A DNA stretch of 64,000 bases, taken from Streptomyces sp. SCSIO 30461. GTDB taxonomy: Bacteria; Actinomycetota; Actinomycetes; Streptomycetales; Streptomycetaceae. Of the stretch, positions 28,093 to 37,270 are shown in pieces (position 1 is the stretch's first letter; every line of letters starts with the position of its first letter). The position numbers were made by a program, and so were the translations under genes. Under the pieces are notes generated by a model. It was not told where the DNA came from and did not search any database. It saw only the letters and a list, made by a program, of their open reading frames with translations. The stretch covers positions 2,596,001 to 2,660,000 of the forward strand of contig NZ_CP146101.1 in the NCBI RefSeq assembly GCF_037023745.1, in the 5' to 3' direction.

Positions 28093-29148
28093 GTGCACGG
28101 GAGAGCAACCGCCGGCCCGGTGTCACCGGGAGGATGGGCGCCGCCGCACCCGGAGACCGCGCTGGAGGGCTGGTTCGTGCTGCTGCTGGACCTGGACGAC
28201 TTCACGCCACGCGACAGGGCGGACGCGTTTCACCACGCGATGACGGACAACTCCGTGCCGAACGAGATCATCCACGAGGAGTGCGAGGCGGGGATCAGCG
28301 CCCGCATCGAAGGCTGGCGAGTGGGCGGCCTGGACCTCTTCGACGTGCGAAGCTCCGGGCTTGAGGTCCGGCGCACGGCCAGACACGTCCGTCACCACCG
28401 GGACCGTCCCGTGGTATCGGTCTCGCTCCAGACCCAAGGCATCCACCGCGCCGAACAGGCCGGCACCCGGTTCGCCCTCGGGCCGCAGGACATCTGCGTC
28501 TTCCACGAACTCGCCCCACGCACCTATGGCTGGTCCGGACATGGTGCCTCACAGGCCCTCACCATCGACGCGGAGCATCTCGGCCTGCCGGTCGACACCG
28601 TGACACGGGCCTCGGTACGTCTCCGCTCCAGCCCCGTACACGACCTGCTGCTCGGGCACCTGCACTCGCTGTTCCGAAACCCCGGCCGCCTCGAAACGGA
28701 CCCCGGCGCCGGCGCCCTCGCCAACGCCACCACCGATCTCGTACGGGCCCTGCTGACCTCGGCTGCACACGACGAGCGGGACTTGCGGGTTCGAGAAGCC
28801 ATGGACAACTCCTTGGTGACCCGGATCATGGCGTACACACGCCGTCACCTCACCGACCCCGACCTCGGGCCGGAACGCATCGCCGCAGCCCACGCCATCT
28901 CCAAACGGCAGCTGTACGTGGTACTGGCACGCGCGGGCATCCGGCTCGAACAGCGGCTCATCGCCGAGCGGCTGGAAACGGCGTGCCGACTCCTGGCCTC
29001 GCCCCGCCACGCTGCACTTCCGGTCTCTGCCGTGGCGGCGCGGTGCGGCTTCACCAGCCCTAGCCACTTCACCCGGCGCTTCCGCTCAGCCTATGGGACC
29101 ACCCCGAGCGAGTGGCGTCGCCACCGAACTTCCTTAACCAATCAATGA
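28093..29148 (+). CDS. AraC-family transcriptional regulator
   Basis: A 351-residue regulator. The N-terminal part is an AraC-binding-like domain (ARIEGWRVGGLDLFDVRSSG, FALGPQDICVFHELAP) and the C-terminal 100 residues carry two helix-turn-helix motifs (GPERIAAAHAISKRQLYVVL; LPVSAVAARCGFTSPSHFTR) ending FRSAYGTTPSEWR. GTG 28093 follows AAAGGAAC at a good distance; the frame is open for over 1 kb upstream, but that part is antisense to the esterase gene and lacks regulator features. Divergent placement next to the esterase gene makes it the most likely regulator of the set 27930-19857. The inducer is unknown. Confidence 0.87.
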   Translation: MHGRATAGPVSPGGWAPPHPETALEGWFVLLLDLDDFTPRDRADAFHHAMTDNSVPNEIIHEECEAGISARIEGWRVGGLDLFDVRSSGLEVRRTARHVRHHRDRPVVSVSLQTQGIHRAEQAGTRFALGPQDICVFHELAPRTYGWSGHGASQALTIDAEHLGLPVDTVTRASVRLRSSPVHDLLLGHLHSLFRNPGRLETDPGAGALANATTDLVRALLTSAAHDERDLRVREAMDNSLVTRIMAYTRRHLTDPDLGPERIAAAHAISKRQLYVVLARAGIRLEQRLIAERLETACRLLASPRHAALPVSAVAARCGFTSPSHFTRRFRSAYGTTPSEWRRHRTSLTNQ

Positions 29149-29310
29149 TCGTTTCAGAGCGACTTGGGCTGCACGCCCGCTGGCTTCCGACCATGCGTGG
29201 GCGCGACCGCCACCACCGCGTGCACCGGCAACCCGGTCAGGGGCTGGGTCCTCGGACCGCGCTGCCCCCTGATCGCGACGAGGCCCTCACCCCGGATCGG
29301 CTGCAGCCGC

Positions 29311-32300
29311 TCACGGGACAGCCGCGGACACGCCTCGGAGCCCAGGTGCTGCTCCGCCGCGCGAGGCGATCAGTTCGATCTCCGCGAGCGACGCCCTTGC
29401 GGCAGGGAGCAGCCGGTATCTCTCGAACGTCCCCGGTCGTCCGACCGTGAACACCCGGGTCTGCCGGTCCCAGGCGAACGACTCACCCGACCGCCTGTCC
29501 ACATCGGTCCACGTGGTGCCGTCATGCGAACCCTGGAGCACCCACCCCGCCGGCGCCGTGCCCTTCGCTGACGAGGTGAGGGTGTACTGGACCGCTCGGG
29601 TGCCGGCTGCGACCGGCAGTTCCACGGGTGTCGACGCGTCCAGTGCGCCCTCCGTGGCGGAGGTGTTGTCGAACAGCGGGCCGGTGCCGCTGATCGTGTC
29701 GCGCCGTGGCTCGGGCACCCTGTCGTCCTGGGTGATGGACACCGGAGCGGCCCCGCTCCCCGTACCCCAGCGCGAGGGCCGGGCGCCCATCGTGAACTCC
29801 AGTGTGCCGCCGCGCGCGAGCAGCTCGTGCGGGAGTGCGGTGGAGTGCCATGCCCGGCCGTTGACCTCGACCCCCTGGACGTAGATGTTCCGGGCGCTGT
29901 TGCGCGGGGCTGTCACCACCAGCGCCCGGCCGTTGTCCAGCCGCACGGTGGCCTTGGTGAACAGGGGAGAGCCGATGGTGTACTCCCCACTGCCCATCAC
30001 CAGCGGGTAGAAGCCCAGTGCGGAGAAAAGGAACCAGGCGGACTGCTCGCCGTTGTCCTCGTCGCCGTGGTAGCCCTGCCCGATCTCGCTGCCGGTGTAG
30101 AGGCGGGACAGCACCTCGCGTACCTTCTCCTGCGTCTTCCACGGCTGGGAGGCCGCGTTGTACATGTAGGGGACATGGTGGGCCACCTGGTTGGAGTGCC
30201 CGTACATGCCCATCCGGACATCCCTGGCCTCGGTCATCTCGTGGATGACGCTTCCGTACGAGCCCGCGAACTGGGGCGAGGCGGTCTCCGGCGTCGCGAA
30301 GTAGGTGTCCAGCTTCTTGCCGAGCCCGGCCCGGCCGCCGTACAGGTTGGCCAGGCCACGGGAGTCCTGGGGCGCGGTGAACGCATAGCCGTACCCATTG
30401 GTCTCGGTGTAGTCATAGCCCCAGATCCGGGGGTCGTACCGGTTCGCCGGGACGCGCCAGTCGCCCTTCGGGTTCCGGCCCTGGAAGAAGCCTGCCTCGG
30501 AGTCGAACAGGGTCGCATAGGAGCGTGCGCGATTGAGGAAGTAGGCCGACTCCTCCTTGTAGCGTGGCTTGTGCGTCTTCTTGAAGAGGGCATCGGCCAT
30601 CCGGGAGAGGCCGTAGTCGTTGAGGCAGCCCTCCAGCGTCCAGGAAAGTCCCTCGTGGGTCTCGGTCGACGCGTAACCGATGAACGGCGAGGTCTCCATG
30701 CCCTTGCGGCCCACGCCCCGGTGAGGCGGTGCCACGGTCGCGTTCTTGAGCGCCGCCTCGTAGGCCGTCTCGGCGTCGAAGCCCCGTACGCCCTTCACGT
30801 ACGCGTCGGCGAAAGCCACATCGGACGAGGTGCCGGTCATCAGATCCGCGTAGCCGGGGGACGACCAGCGGGAGATCCAGCCGCCGTCCCGGTACTGCTG
30901 GACGAAGCCGTCGACCAGCTCGCCCGCCTTGCCCGGGGTGAGGAAGGAGTACGCGGGCCAGGTGGTCCTGTAGGTGTCCCAGAAGCCGTTGTTGACATAG
31001 ACACGGCCGTCGACCAGTTTCGCCCCGGTGCGGGTCGGGGTGTCGGGGCCGGTCTGCGGTGAGAAGGGGCTGGCGTACACGTCCTTCCCGCCGACCCTCT
31101 CGAAGCCGGAGTTCGGGTACAGGTACAGCCGGTAGAGCGAGGAGTAGAGCGTCACCAACTGGTCGTGGGTCGCCCCTTCGACCCGGACTCGGCCGAGGAT
31201 GTTGTCCCAGGCGTCCTGCGCGGCGTCCCTGACCGTGTCGAAGTCGGCTGACACCGGGATCTCCTGAGCCAGGTTCTGCTTCGCCTGGTCGACGCTGATG
31301 AGCGAGGTCGCGATCCGCAGCGTGACGGTGCGGTCAGCTCCGGCGCCGAAGCGCAGATGGCCCTTCACGCCCTGCGACGCTGAGGCGGTGACGGGTGCGT
31401 CGAAGACTCCGTAGACGAACAGCCGTGTCGCGCCCGTGGACAGGCCGCTCTTGACGTCGGAGTAGCCGGTGAAGGAGCTGGTCGCCGGGTCGAGAGTGAG
31501 TCCGGCCTGCTCGGTGACATTGTCGAACAGCACCGTGGCGTGCTCACCCGGATAGGTGAATCGCATCATCGCGGCGTGGTCCGCCGGGGCGATCTCGGCC
31601 TTGAGGCCGTTCTCGAAGGTCACCCCGTAGTAGTGCGCACGCGCGGTCTCCCGCTCATGGCGGAACGGCAGGGCCCGGGCGGTGCGTGAGGTGTCCGGTG
31701 TGCCGTCCGCCGCCGACGGCATGAGCTGGAAGGTCTGCCGGTCGCCCATCCAGGGGCTCGGCTCATGGCTGGCACTGAACGCCTGGACGGTGGGCAGGTT
31801 GTCCGCGTTGTTGGCGCGGGCGTATTCGTACAGCCAGCTCAACGAGCCCGCGTTGGTGACCGGGGTCCAGAAGTTGAAGCCATGCGGTACCGCGGTCGCC
31901 GGGAAGGTGTTGCCGCGCGAGAACGAGCCGCTGGAGTTGGTGCCGCGCACCGTGGAGACGTAGTCCGAGAGGCGCGCCGGCCGTTTCACGGGTGCCGCTG
32001 CGGCCAGCCTGATGTCGTCGATCCAGCCCTGGAACTTCGCGGGGCCGGCGGGGGAGTCGTACGCCACCAGGATCCGGTCCACCGTCTTGCCGGCGGCGAC
32101 GGCACCGATCCGCGCGGTGACCTGGTTCCACTGGTTGACGTACAGCCGCCTGGCCGCGCCTTGGCCCTGCGGCGTCAGCAGCCCGCCGTGCGAGTCCACC
32201 GCGCGGAGGTCGCTGAGATAGCTGCCGTCGGTGAAGGCCAGGTCCACGGCCACTTGGGTGGCGGGATACGTGAGGTCGGTCTCCGCCATGGAGGGAAAGA

Positions 32301-33189
32301 CCCGGTACGACAGCTCCGTGTCCCGCCGCACGGCCGTGTCGACGTCGAAGACCTTGTTGTACGAGTACGCGCGGCCGTCCGTCTTGTGGGTGCCCGCGTA
32401 CCTCAGTGCGCGCTTGCCGGTGAAACCCGCGTGCGCCTTCGCGGTGGGGGAACCCCCGGGCCCCCGGTCGACCAGACTGCGCATGTCCTCGGGGACCGGG
32501 GTGCCGGTGTCGCCGTCGGAGAACTGCACATCGGCCAACTGGGTGGCGTCGGATGCGCCGTTGTTCGCGGTGATCTCCAGCCGGTAGTGGGCGTACGCGG
32601 TCGTGGCGGCGGCGTCGATGTCGTACGTCCTGGTCTGGAAGCGCTGGTCGAAGGCCTCGCCCGTGCGGGTGTCGAGGATCTTCCAATCCCTGCCGTCGGA
32701 CGAGCCCTTGAGCGACCAGTCCCTGGGGTCGCGGGCGGCGAAGTCGTTGGCCGAGGTCAGCGCGTATCTCACGACCTTGACCGGGGTGTCCGTGTCGAAT
32801 TCGATCCAGGCGCTGGACTGGAATCCCAGCCATTTGGTGGCGGGCTGGAGATCGACCAGATTCTCCTTGACCTCACCGGCTCCGCCGTTTTCGCCGCTGG
32901 CACGCAGTCCGATGACCTTGTCCGTCACATTGCCCGGAATTCCGGAGGCGTAGCCGCCGTCGACGCCGGACGACCGCTTGCTTCCGCCGGGCCCTGTCTC
33001 CACGGTGCTGCGCCAGTCGGGCTGGGCTTCGTCCGCTTCGAAGGATGTGCTGAACTCCGTTGTTGCAGAAGTGGGTTGGGAGGGGAGCGCGCCGGCTGCC
33101 GGCTGCCCTGTCACCACCAGAAGCGCGGTGGCCGCCACCAGGGCGGCCGCGCGGAATCGTCTGTGCCGAGAGCTGGATCTGGGCCGCAT
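29311..33189 (-). CDS. Secreted GH92 alpha-mannosidase with two discoidin-like domains
   Basis: A 1292-residue exported glycoside hydrolase. After a signal peptide (core AAALVAATALLVVTGQPAAG) comes an F5/8 type C (discoidin/CBM32-like) domain at about 80-200, a jelly-roll region, and then the GH92 domain from about 440 to 1120. GH92 hallmarks are VPHGFNFWTPVTN, NGFWDTYRTTWPAYSFLTPG, the Gly/Trp-rich GWISRWSSPGYADLMTGTSS, and near the end GYHGDEDNGEQSAWFLFSAL with the acid/base Glu and base Asp residues. A second discoidin-like domain ends the protein. GH92 enzymes are calcium-dependent exo-alpha-mannosidases, commonly alpha-1,2. ATG 33189 follows GAGGAGGAAAG. A palindromic operator candidate lies just upstream, so sugar-responsive repression is likely. 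Confidence 0.92.
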   Translation of the reverse strand: MRPRSSSRHRRFRAAALVAATALLVVTGQPAAGALPSQPTSATTEFSTSFEADEAQPDWRSTVETGPGGSKRSSGVDGGYASGIPGNVTDKVIGLRASGENGGAGEVKENLVDLQPATKWLGFQSSAWIEFDTDTPVKVVRYALTSANDFAARDPRDWSLKGSSDGRDWKILDTRTGEAFDQRFQTRTYDIDAAATTAYAHYRLEITANNGASDATQLADVQFSDGDTGTPVPEDMRSLVDRGPGGSPTAKAHAGFTGKRALRYAGTHKTDGRAYSYNKVFDVDTAVRRDTELSYRVFPSMAETDLTYPATQVAVDLAFTDGSYLSDLRAVDSHGGLLTPQGQGAARRLYVNQWNQVTARIGAVAAGKTVDRILVAYDSPAGPAKFQGWIDDIRLAAAAPVKRPARLSDYVSTVRGTNSSGSFSRGNTFPATAVPHGFNFWTPVTNAGSLSWLYEYARANNADNLPTVQAFSASHEPSPWMGDRQTFQLMPSAADGTPDTSRTARALPFRHERETARAHYYGVTFENGLKAEIAPADHAAMMRFTYPGEHATVLFDNVTEQAGLTLDPATSSFTGYSDVKSGLSTGATRLFVYGVFDAPVTASASQGVKGHLRFGAGADRTVTLRIATSLISVDQAKQNLAQEIPVSADFDTVRDAAQDAWDNILGRVRVEGATHDQLVTLYSSLYRLYLYPNSGFERVGGKDVYASPFSPQTGPDTPTRTGAKLVDGRVYVNNGFWDTYRTTWPAYSFLTPGKAGELVDGFVQQYRDGGWISRWSSPGYADLMTGTSSDVAFADAYVKGVRGFDAETAYEAALKNATVAPPHRGVGRKGMETSPFIGYASTETHEGLSWTLEGCLNDYGLSRMADALFKKTHKPRYKEESAYFLNRARSYATLFDSEAGFFQGRNPKGDWRVPANRYDPRIWGYDYTETNGYGYAFTAPQDSRGLANLYGGRAGLGKKLDTYFATPETASPQFAGSYGSVIHEMTEARDVRMGMYGHSNQVAHHVPYMYNAASQPWKTQEKVREVLSRLYTGSEIGQGYHGDEDNGEQSAWFLFSALGFYPLVMGSGEYTIGSPLFTKATVRLDNGRALVVTAPRNSARNIYVQGVEVNGRAWHSTALPHELLARGGTLEFTMGARPSRWGTGSGAAPVSITQDDRVPEPRRDTISGTGPLFDNTSATEGALDASTPVELPVAAGTRAVQYTLTSSAKGTAPAGWVLQGSHDGTTWTDVDRRSGESFAWDRQTRVFTVGRPGTFERYRLLPAARASLAEIELIASRGGAAPGLRGVSAAVP

Positions 33190-33222
33190 GCCGACGCTTT
33201 CCTCCTCGCGGGAGCGAATTTG

Positions 33223-33234
33223 GACAACGTTGTC
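33223..33234. promoter_or_regulatory. Palindromic operator candidate upstream of the mannosidase gene
   Basis: A perfect 12-bp palindrome GACAACGTTGTC lies 34 bases before ATG 33189, inside what should be the untranslated leader. Length, symmetry and central CG are typical of LacI-family or ROK-type repressor sites. A related half (CCGTTGTCATC) occurs in front of xylF at 38493-38503. The binding protein is not identified. Confidence 0.55.
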
Positions 33235-33254
33235 AGTCTGAGTGCGCAGGCTCC

Positions 33255-33284
33255 AGTAGGGAGGTAAGTGCCTCACGGTGTCAA
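33255..33284 (-). promoter_or_regulatory. Possible promoter of the mannosidase gene
   Basis: On the minus strand TTGACA (33284-33279) and CCTACT (33260-33255) are separated by 18 bases. The -35 box is a perfect match to the vegetative consensus, the -10 box is weak. Transcription would start near 33248, placing the operator palindrome just downstream, where a bound repressor would block elongation. Confidence 0.35.
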
Positions 33285-33457
33285 GGGTGTTGACGGTGTG
33301 GCAGGTTCGAAATCGGCCGTTTCGATGAGATTCTTGATCGTGAATGATCGAGGGGTGGAAGCGGCGAAGAGAGGCAGAGAGGAAGGGCTCGGGTGGTGCT
33401 CCCGTATCCGTGAGATCTCAGATCGGGAAAGTCTGGCGGTCAAACCTGTTTTCGATC
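33285..33457. other. Intergenic region between divergent mannosidase and ngcE genes
   Basis: Together with the regulatory sites on both sides this divergent region spans 33190-33678. No gene is supported: the open frames on both strands lack codon bias. CGAAATCGGCCGTTTCG at about 33308-33324 is a degenerate inverted repeat of unknown meaning. Confidence 0.5.
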
Positions 33458-33490
33458 TTGCTCGGTCGACCGCAAGTGGACTATACCTGT
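33458..33490 (+). promoter_or_regulatory. ngcE promoter with overlapping DasR-like site
   Basis: TTGCTC (33458-33463) and TATACC (33482-33487) are 18 bases apart and form a plausible vegetative promoter for ngcE. AGTGGACTATACCTGT (33475-33490) overlaps the -10 box and matches the DasR consensus AGTGGTCTAGACCACT at 12 of 16 positions. DasR represses amino-sugar genes in Streptomyces, so control of this importer would make sense. The match is imperfect and may be chance. Confidence 0.4.
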
Positions 33491-33678
33491 CGGCGTCCGC
33501 CTCCCGAACGAACGCACCGCGGTGGCGAGCCGGGCGTCCTTCCCGCTCCCGCCGCCCCCTGAACCCCCTGCACGACCCAGCTTCGGCAAAAGACCGCGGT
33601 GGCGGGGCCCTTCGCCTCAGACGATGAGACGGGCGACCGGTACACCGCCTGAGTCCTGGAGAAGGCGAGGACTTGAGC

Positions 33679-35130
33679 ATGGGATCCACCTCCGGCCACC
33701 CGAACGGCGGTATCGACCGCCGTGGACTGATCAAACGCAGCGCGGCGATCGGCCTGGTCACCCTTCCGGCGATGAGCCTCCTGTCCGCTTGCGCGAGCGG
33801 GACCGGCGGCGCCGGCGGCTCCAAGGTCGAGAAGGGAAAGGTCACCAGGGCCAACCCACTCGGTGTCAACGAGACCGCCCCCCTGGAAGTCGTCATCTTC
33901 GACGGCGGCTTCGGCCAGCAGTACGCCATCGACGCCCAGAAGAAGTACAACGCGGCCTTCCCGAAGGCGCCCCGGGTCACCCACAAGGCAACCCAGAAGA
34001 TCCAGTCCGAGCTCCAGCCCCGCTTCAACGGCGGGACCCCGCCCGACCTCATCGACAACTCGGGCGCCGAGCAGATGGACATGGGCGTGCTCGTCGGCAA
34101 GCAGCAGCTCGCCGACCTCACCCCGCTGCTCGACGCGCCCTCGTTCGACAACCCGGGCAGGAAGGTGCGCGACACCCTCCGCCCCGGAATCGTCGAGATG
34201 GGCCAGTTCGACGGGGCACCCGTCTGGATCCTCTACTACGCCTACACCGTCTACGGCGTCTGGTACTCGGCGAGCGCACTCGACCGCTTCGACTCGCAGT
34301 ACCCGCAGACCTGGGACGAGATGCTCGCCCTCTGCGAGAAGGCGAAGAAGCAGGGCATCGCCGGCTGGACGTACGCCGGCAAGCACCCGTACTACCTCCC
34401 CTTCTCGCTCTACCCGTTCATCGCGAAGATCGGTGGTCGCGAGGTTCTGGACTCCATCGACAACCTGGAACCGAACGCCTGGAAGCACCCCGCCGTCAAG
34501 TCCGCGTTCGAGGCGTACTACGAGCTCTACAAGAAGGGCTACATCCTCAAGGGCACTCCCGGCCTCGACCACATCCAGTCCCAGACCGCCTGGACCAAGG
34601 GCAAGGCGCTGTTCATCCCCAACGGCTCCTGGGTGGAGAACGAGGCCGCCGGCACCATGCCCGCGGACTTCGACCTCGCGGTCGCCGCGCCGTCCGGTCT
34701 CGACGCGTCGGACGCGATGCCGTTCGGCACCATCTGGGCCTCCGGAGGCGAGCCCTTCATCGTCCCGGCGAACGCCAAGAACGTCGAGGGTGGCATGGAG
34801 CAACTGCGCATCATGCTCGGCGAGGCGTCATCGAAGAACTTCACCCGGCAGGTCAAGTCGCTGACCGCGTTCGACGGCGGCACCGACGGCATCGCGCTGA
34901 CACCGGGTCTGAGGTCGGGTGTCGCCGCCCTCGCCACGGCCGGGGAGAACGTTGTCAACCCACGCCTCCAGGACTGGTACGTCAAGCTCCAGAAGGAGCA
35001 GATCGGTGTGGCTGGCCTGGGCGAGATGATGGCCGGACGCCTCACCCCGGCCGAAGCGATCAGCAAGATCCAGGGCTTCGCGGACAAAGCGGCCCAGGAC
35101 TCGTCCGTCAAGAAGTACAAGCACCAGTGA
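33679..35130 (+). CDS. ngcE: Extracellular sugar-binding lipoprotein of the NgcEFG importer
   Basis: A 483-residue substrate-binding lipoprotein. The signal region has twin arginines (IDRRGLIKRSAAIGL) and a lipobox LLSACAS, so it is exported and lipid-anchored. The mature part is a cluster-B type solute-binding fold (PRFNGGTPPDLIDNSG; TWDEMLALCEKAKKQG; GSWVENEAAGTMP). The N-terminal sequence and gene order match what I recall of NgcE, which binds N-acetylglucosamine or chitobiose in Streptomyces. ATG 33679 has GAGG nine bases upstream; the in-frame TTG 33673 is too close to it. First gene of ngcEFG, followed by two permease genes; the ATPase is probably supplied elsewhere (MsiK-like), as none is encoded here. 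Confidence 0.85.
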   Translation: MGSTSGHPNGGIDRRGLIKRSAAIGLVTLPAMSLLSACASGTGGAGGSKVEKGKVTRANPLGVNETAPLEVVIFDGGFGQQYAIDAQKKYNAAFPKAPRVTHKATQKIQSELQPRFNGGTPPDLIDNSGAEQMDMGVLVGKQQLADLTPLLDAPSFDNPGRKVRDTLRPGIVEMGQFDGAPVWILYYAYTVYGVWYSASALDRFDSQYPQTWDEMLALCEKAKKQGIAGWTYAGKHPYYLPFSLYPFIAKIGGREVLDSIDNLEPNAWKHPAVKSAFEAYYELYKKGYILKGTPGLDHIQSQTAWTKGKALFIPNGSWVENEAAGTMPADFDLAVAAPSGLDASDAMPFGTIWASGGEPFIVPANAKNVEGGMEQLRIMLGEASSKNFTRQVKSLTAFDGGTDGIALTPGLRSGVAALATAGENVVNPRLQDWYVKLQKEQIGVAGLGEMMAGRLTPAEAISKIQGFADKAAQDSSVKKYKHQ

Positions 35131-35233
35131 GCGGCCGTTGCTCCCGGAGACGCGATGTGGGGGCGGCTCCGGGAGCACACGGCGCACTCGGCACCAGCGG
35201 CGGCACACTCCCGCAGGATCGGGGTCGGTAACC

Positions 35234-36157
35234 ATGCAGCACGGCAAGAACCGCTTCATCGTGGGGTTCCTGGCGGCCCCCCTGGCGCTCTACGCGCTCT
35301 TCGTCATCTGGCCGTTCGTCCAGTCGATCTTCTACTCCTTCACCGACTGGACCGGCTTGAGCCCGGACTTCGCCATGGTCGGCTTCGACAACTACACCCG
35401 GATGTGGGACGACGACATCTTCTGGAAGTCGCTCCAGCACAGTCTGGTGTTCGCGTTGCTGCTCCCGGTGGCCACGATCGGCCTCGCGCTGTTCTTCGCC
35501 TTCATGATCAATGTCGGCGGACGGCACCGGAGGGGAGGCGCGGTCTCCGGGGTGCGCGGCTCTTCCTTCTACAAGATCGCGTATTTCTTCCCCCAGGTGC
35601 TGTCGATCGCGATCGTCGCCCTGCTCTTCCAGTTCGCGTACAACCCCGAAAGCGGGGCGATCAACTCCGCGCTCAAGGCGATCGGTCTGGGCGGCATCCA
35701 GCCCCTGTGGCTGGGCGACCCGGAACTCGCCCTGTGGTGTGTGATGGCGGTCCTCGTCTGGTCCACGGTCGGCTTCTTCGTCGTCCTCTTCTCTGCGGCG
35801 ATGGCGTCCATCCCGAAGGACTTCTACGAGGCCGCGCTGCTGGACGGCGCGACCCGGTTCACCACCTTCTTCCGGATCACGCTGCCGCTGCTGTGGGACA
35901 CCATCCAGTCCGGCTGGGTCTACATGGGCATCCTCGCGCTCGGCGCGGAGTCCTTCGCGGTGGTGCAGATCATGACCACGGGGCCGGGCGGCCCCGACTA
36001 CTCGACCACGGTGATGGTGCTGTACGTGTACCAGTCCGCGTTCCGTGATGGCGCGGCGGCCTACGCGACCACGATCGGCGTCGCCCTGCTGGTCGTCACG
36101 CTGGCGTTCGCCGCCGCCGTGATGAAGCTGGGCCGACGAGAGCGTCTGGAGTACTGA
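35234..36157 (+). CDS. ngcF: Sugar ABC transporter permease NgcF
   Basis: A 307-residue inner-membrane permease of the binding-protein-dependent sugar type. Six hydrophobic segments are visible, beginning FIVGFLAAPLALYALFVIWP, and the EAA loop that docks the ATPase reads YEAALLDGATRFTTFFRITL. ATG 35234 (MQHGKNRF) is used; a longer in-frame start at 35138 adds charged residues without membrane character. It is 103 bases after ngcE and its stop overlaps the ngcG start region, so the three genes are one operon. With NgcG it forms the channel for the sugar captured by NgcE. Confidence 0.87.
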   Translation: MQHGKNRFIVGFLAAPLALYALFVIWPFVQSIFYSFTDWTGLSPDFAMVGFDNYTRMWDDDIFWKSLQHSLVFALLLPVATIGLALFFAFMINVGGRHRRGGAVSGVRGSSFYKIAYFFPQVLSIAIVALLFQFAYNPESGAINSALKAIGLGGIQPLWLGDPELALWCVMAVLVWSTVGFFVVLFSAAMASIPKDFYEAALLDGATRFTTFFRITLPLLWDTIQSGWVYMGILALGAESFAVVQIMTTGPGGPDYSTTVMVLYVYQSAFRDGAAAYATTIGVALLVVTLAFAAAVMKLGRRERLEY

Positions 36158-36158
36158 C

Positions 36159-37118
36159 GTGAAGATGACGGAGACCTCGCAAACCTCAGTGGCTCCTCCC
36201 GCCGGTGCTGCTGGGTCCACCCTGCCGCAGGTGGCGAAGACCGGCCGGCCGGCTGCGCCCGGCACGCCCTCGCGGCCGAGGCCGCGCCGAGGCGACGGCA
36301 GGGTCCTCAACGTCTTCTCGCACGGGATGCTGATCCTCTGGGCCCTGATGGTCGTCCTGCCGCTGCTGTGGGCTGTGATGACCTCCTTCAAGGACGACAA
36401 CGCGATCTTCAGCTCGCCCTGGTCACTGCCCGACCGGCTCCATTTCGAGAACTGGTCCCGCGCCTGGAGCCAGGCGCATATGAGCGACTACTTCCTGAAC
36501 ACGGTCCTGGTGGTCGCCGGCTCCCTCGTGGGCACGCTGCTGCTCGGCTCGATGGCGGCGTACGTCCTCGCCCGGTTCGACTTCCCGGGCAACCGCTTCA
36601 TCTACTTCCTCTTCATCGGCGGTATGAGCTTCCCGATCATGCTGGCGCTGGTCCCGCTGTTCTACGTCATGAACAACATCCAGCTCCTGAACACGATCCA
36701 CGGTCTGATCCTCGTCTACATCGCGTACTCGCTGCCGTTCACCGTGTTCTTCCTGACCGCCTTCTTCCGTACGCTGCCGACTTCGGTTGCGGAGGCTGCC
36801 CTGATCGACGGAGCCTCGCACGCACGTACGTTCTTCCAGGTCATGCTGCCGATGGCCAAGCCCGGGCTGATCAGCGTGGGCATCTTCAACTTCCTGGGCC
36901 AGTGGAACCAGTACATGCTGCCGACGGTGCTGAACACCGATCAGGACCAGAAGGTGCTGTCCCAGGGGCTGGTGCAGCTGGCGGTGAGCCAGGGGTACAA
37001 GGGCGACTGGTCGGGCCTGTTCGCGGGACTGGTGATGGCGATGCTGCCGGTGCTGGCGGCGTATGTGGTCTTCCAGCGGCAGGTGGTGGCGGGGCTGACC
37101 GCGGGGGCCCTGAAGTAG
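36159..37118 (+). CDS. ngcG: Sugar ABC transporter permease NgcG
   Basis: A 319-residue permease, partner of NgcF. A Pro/Ala-rich N-terminal tail of about 45 residues precedes six membrane segments (GMLILWALMVVLPLLWAVMT first), and the EAA loop reads AEAALIDGASHARTFFQVML. GTG 36159 lies one base after the ngcF stop, with ATG 36165 as an alternative. No ATP-binding gene follows; Streptomyces importers of this class commonly share the MsiK ATPase. The next gene is the ROK regulator rok7B7 152 bases downstream. Confidence 0.87.
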   Translation: MKMTETSQTSVAPPAGAAGSTLPQVAKTGRPAAPGTPSRPRPRRGDGRVLNVFSHGMLILWALMVVLPLLWAVMTSFKDDNAIFSSPWSLPDRLHFENWSRAWSQAHMSDYFLNTVLVVAGSLVGTLLLGSMAAYVLARFDFPGNRFIYFLFIGGMSFPIMLALVPLFYVMNNIQLLNTIHGLILVYIAYSLPFTVFFLTAFFRTLPTSVAEAALIDGASHARTFFQVMLPMAKPGLISVGIFNFLGQWNQYMLPTVLNTDQDQKVLSQGLVQLAVSQGYKGDWSGLFAGLVMAMLPVLAAYVVFQRQVVAGLTAGALK

Positions 37119-37270
37119 GGCTCCGGCCGGTCCGTGGACGGTGGCGCAGCGTCCCGTCACAGCGGGTGCCCGAGGAGTTCCCGCATGCGCTCAGGTCTTG
37201 ACGGGGGGCAGCCCCAAAGGCTCCCCTTAGAGTTCACATGTTGGAGTAATGAGCGGGAGTGTGTGAGTCG

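Noticed and set aside
18306..29158. A shared 13-mer TGATCGTTTCAGA at 18306 and 29146
   Set aside because: Flanks do not match beyond it, so it cannot be called an insertion-element end or attachment site from two copies.
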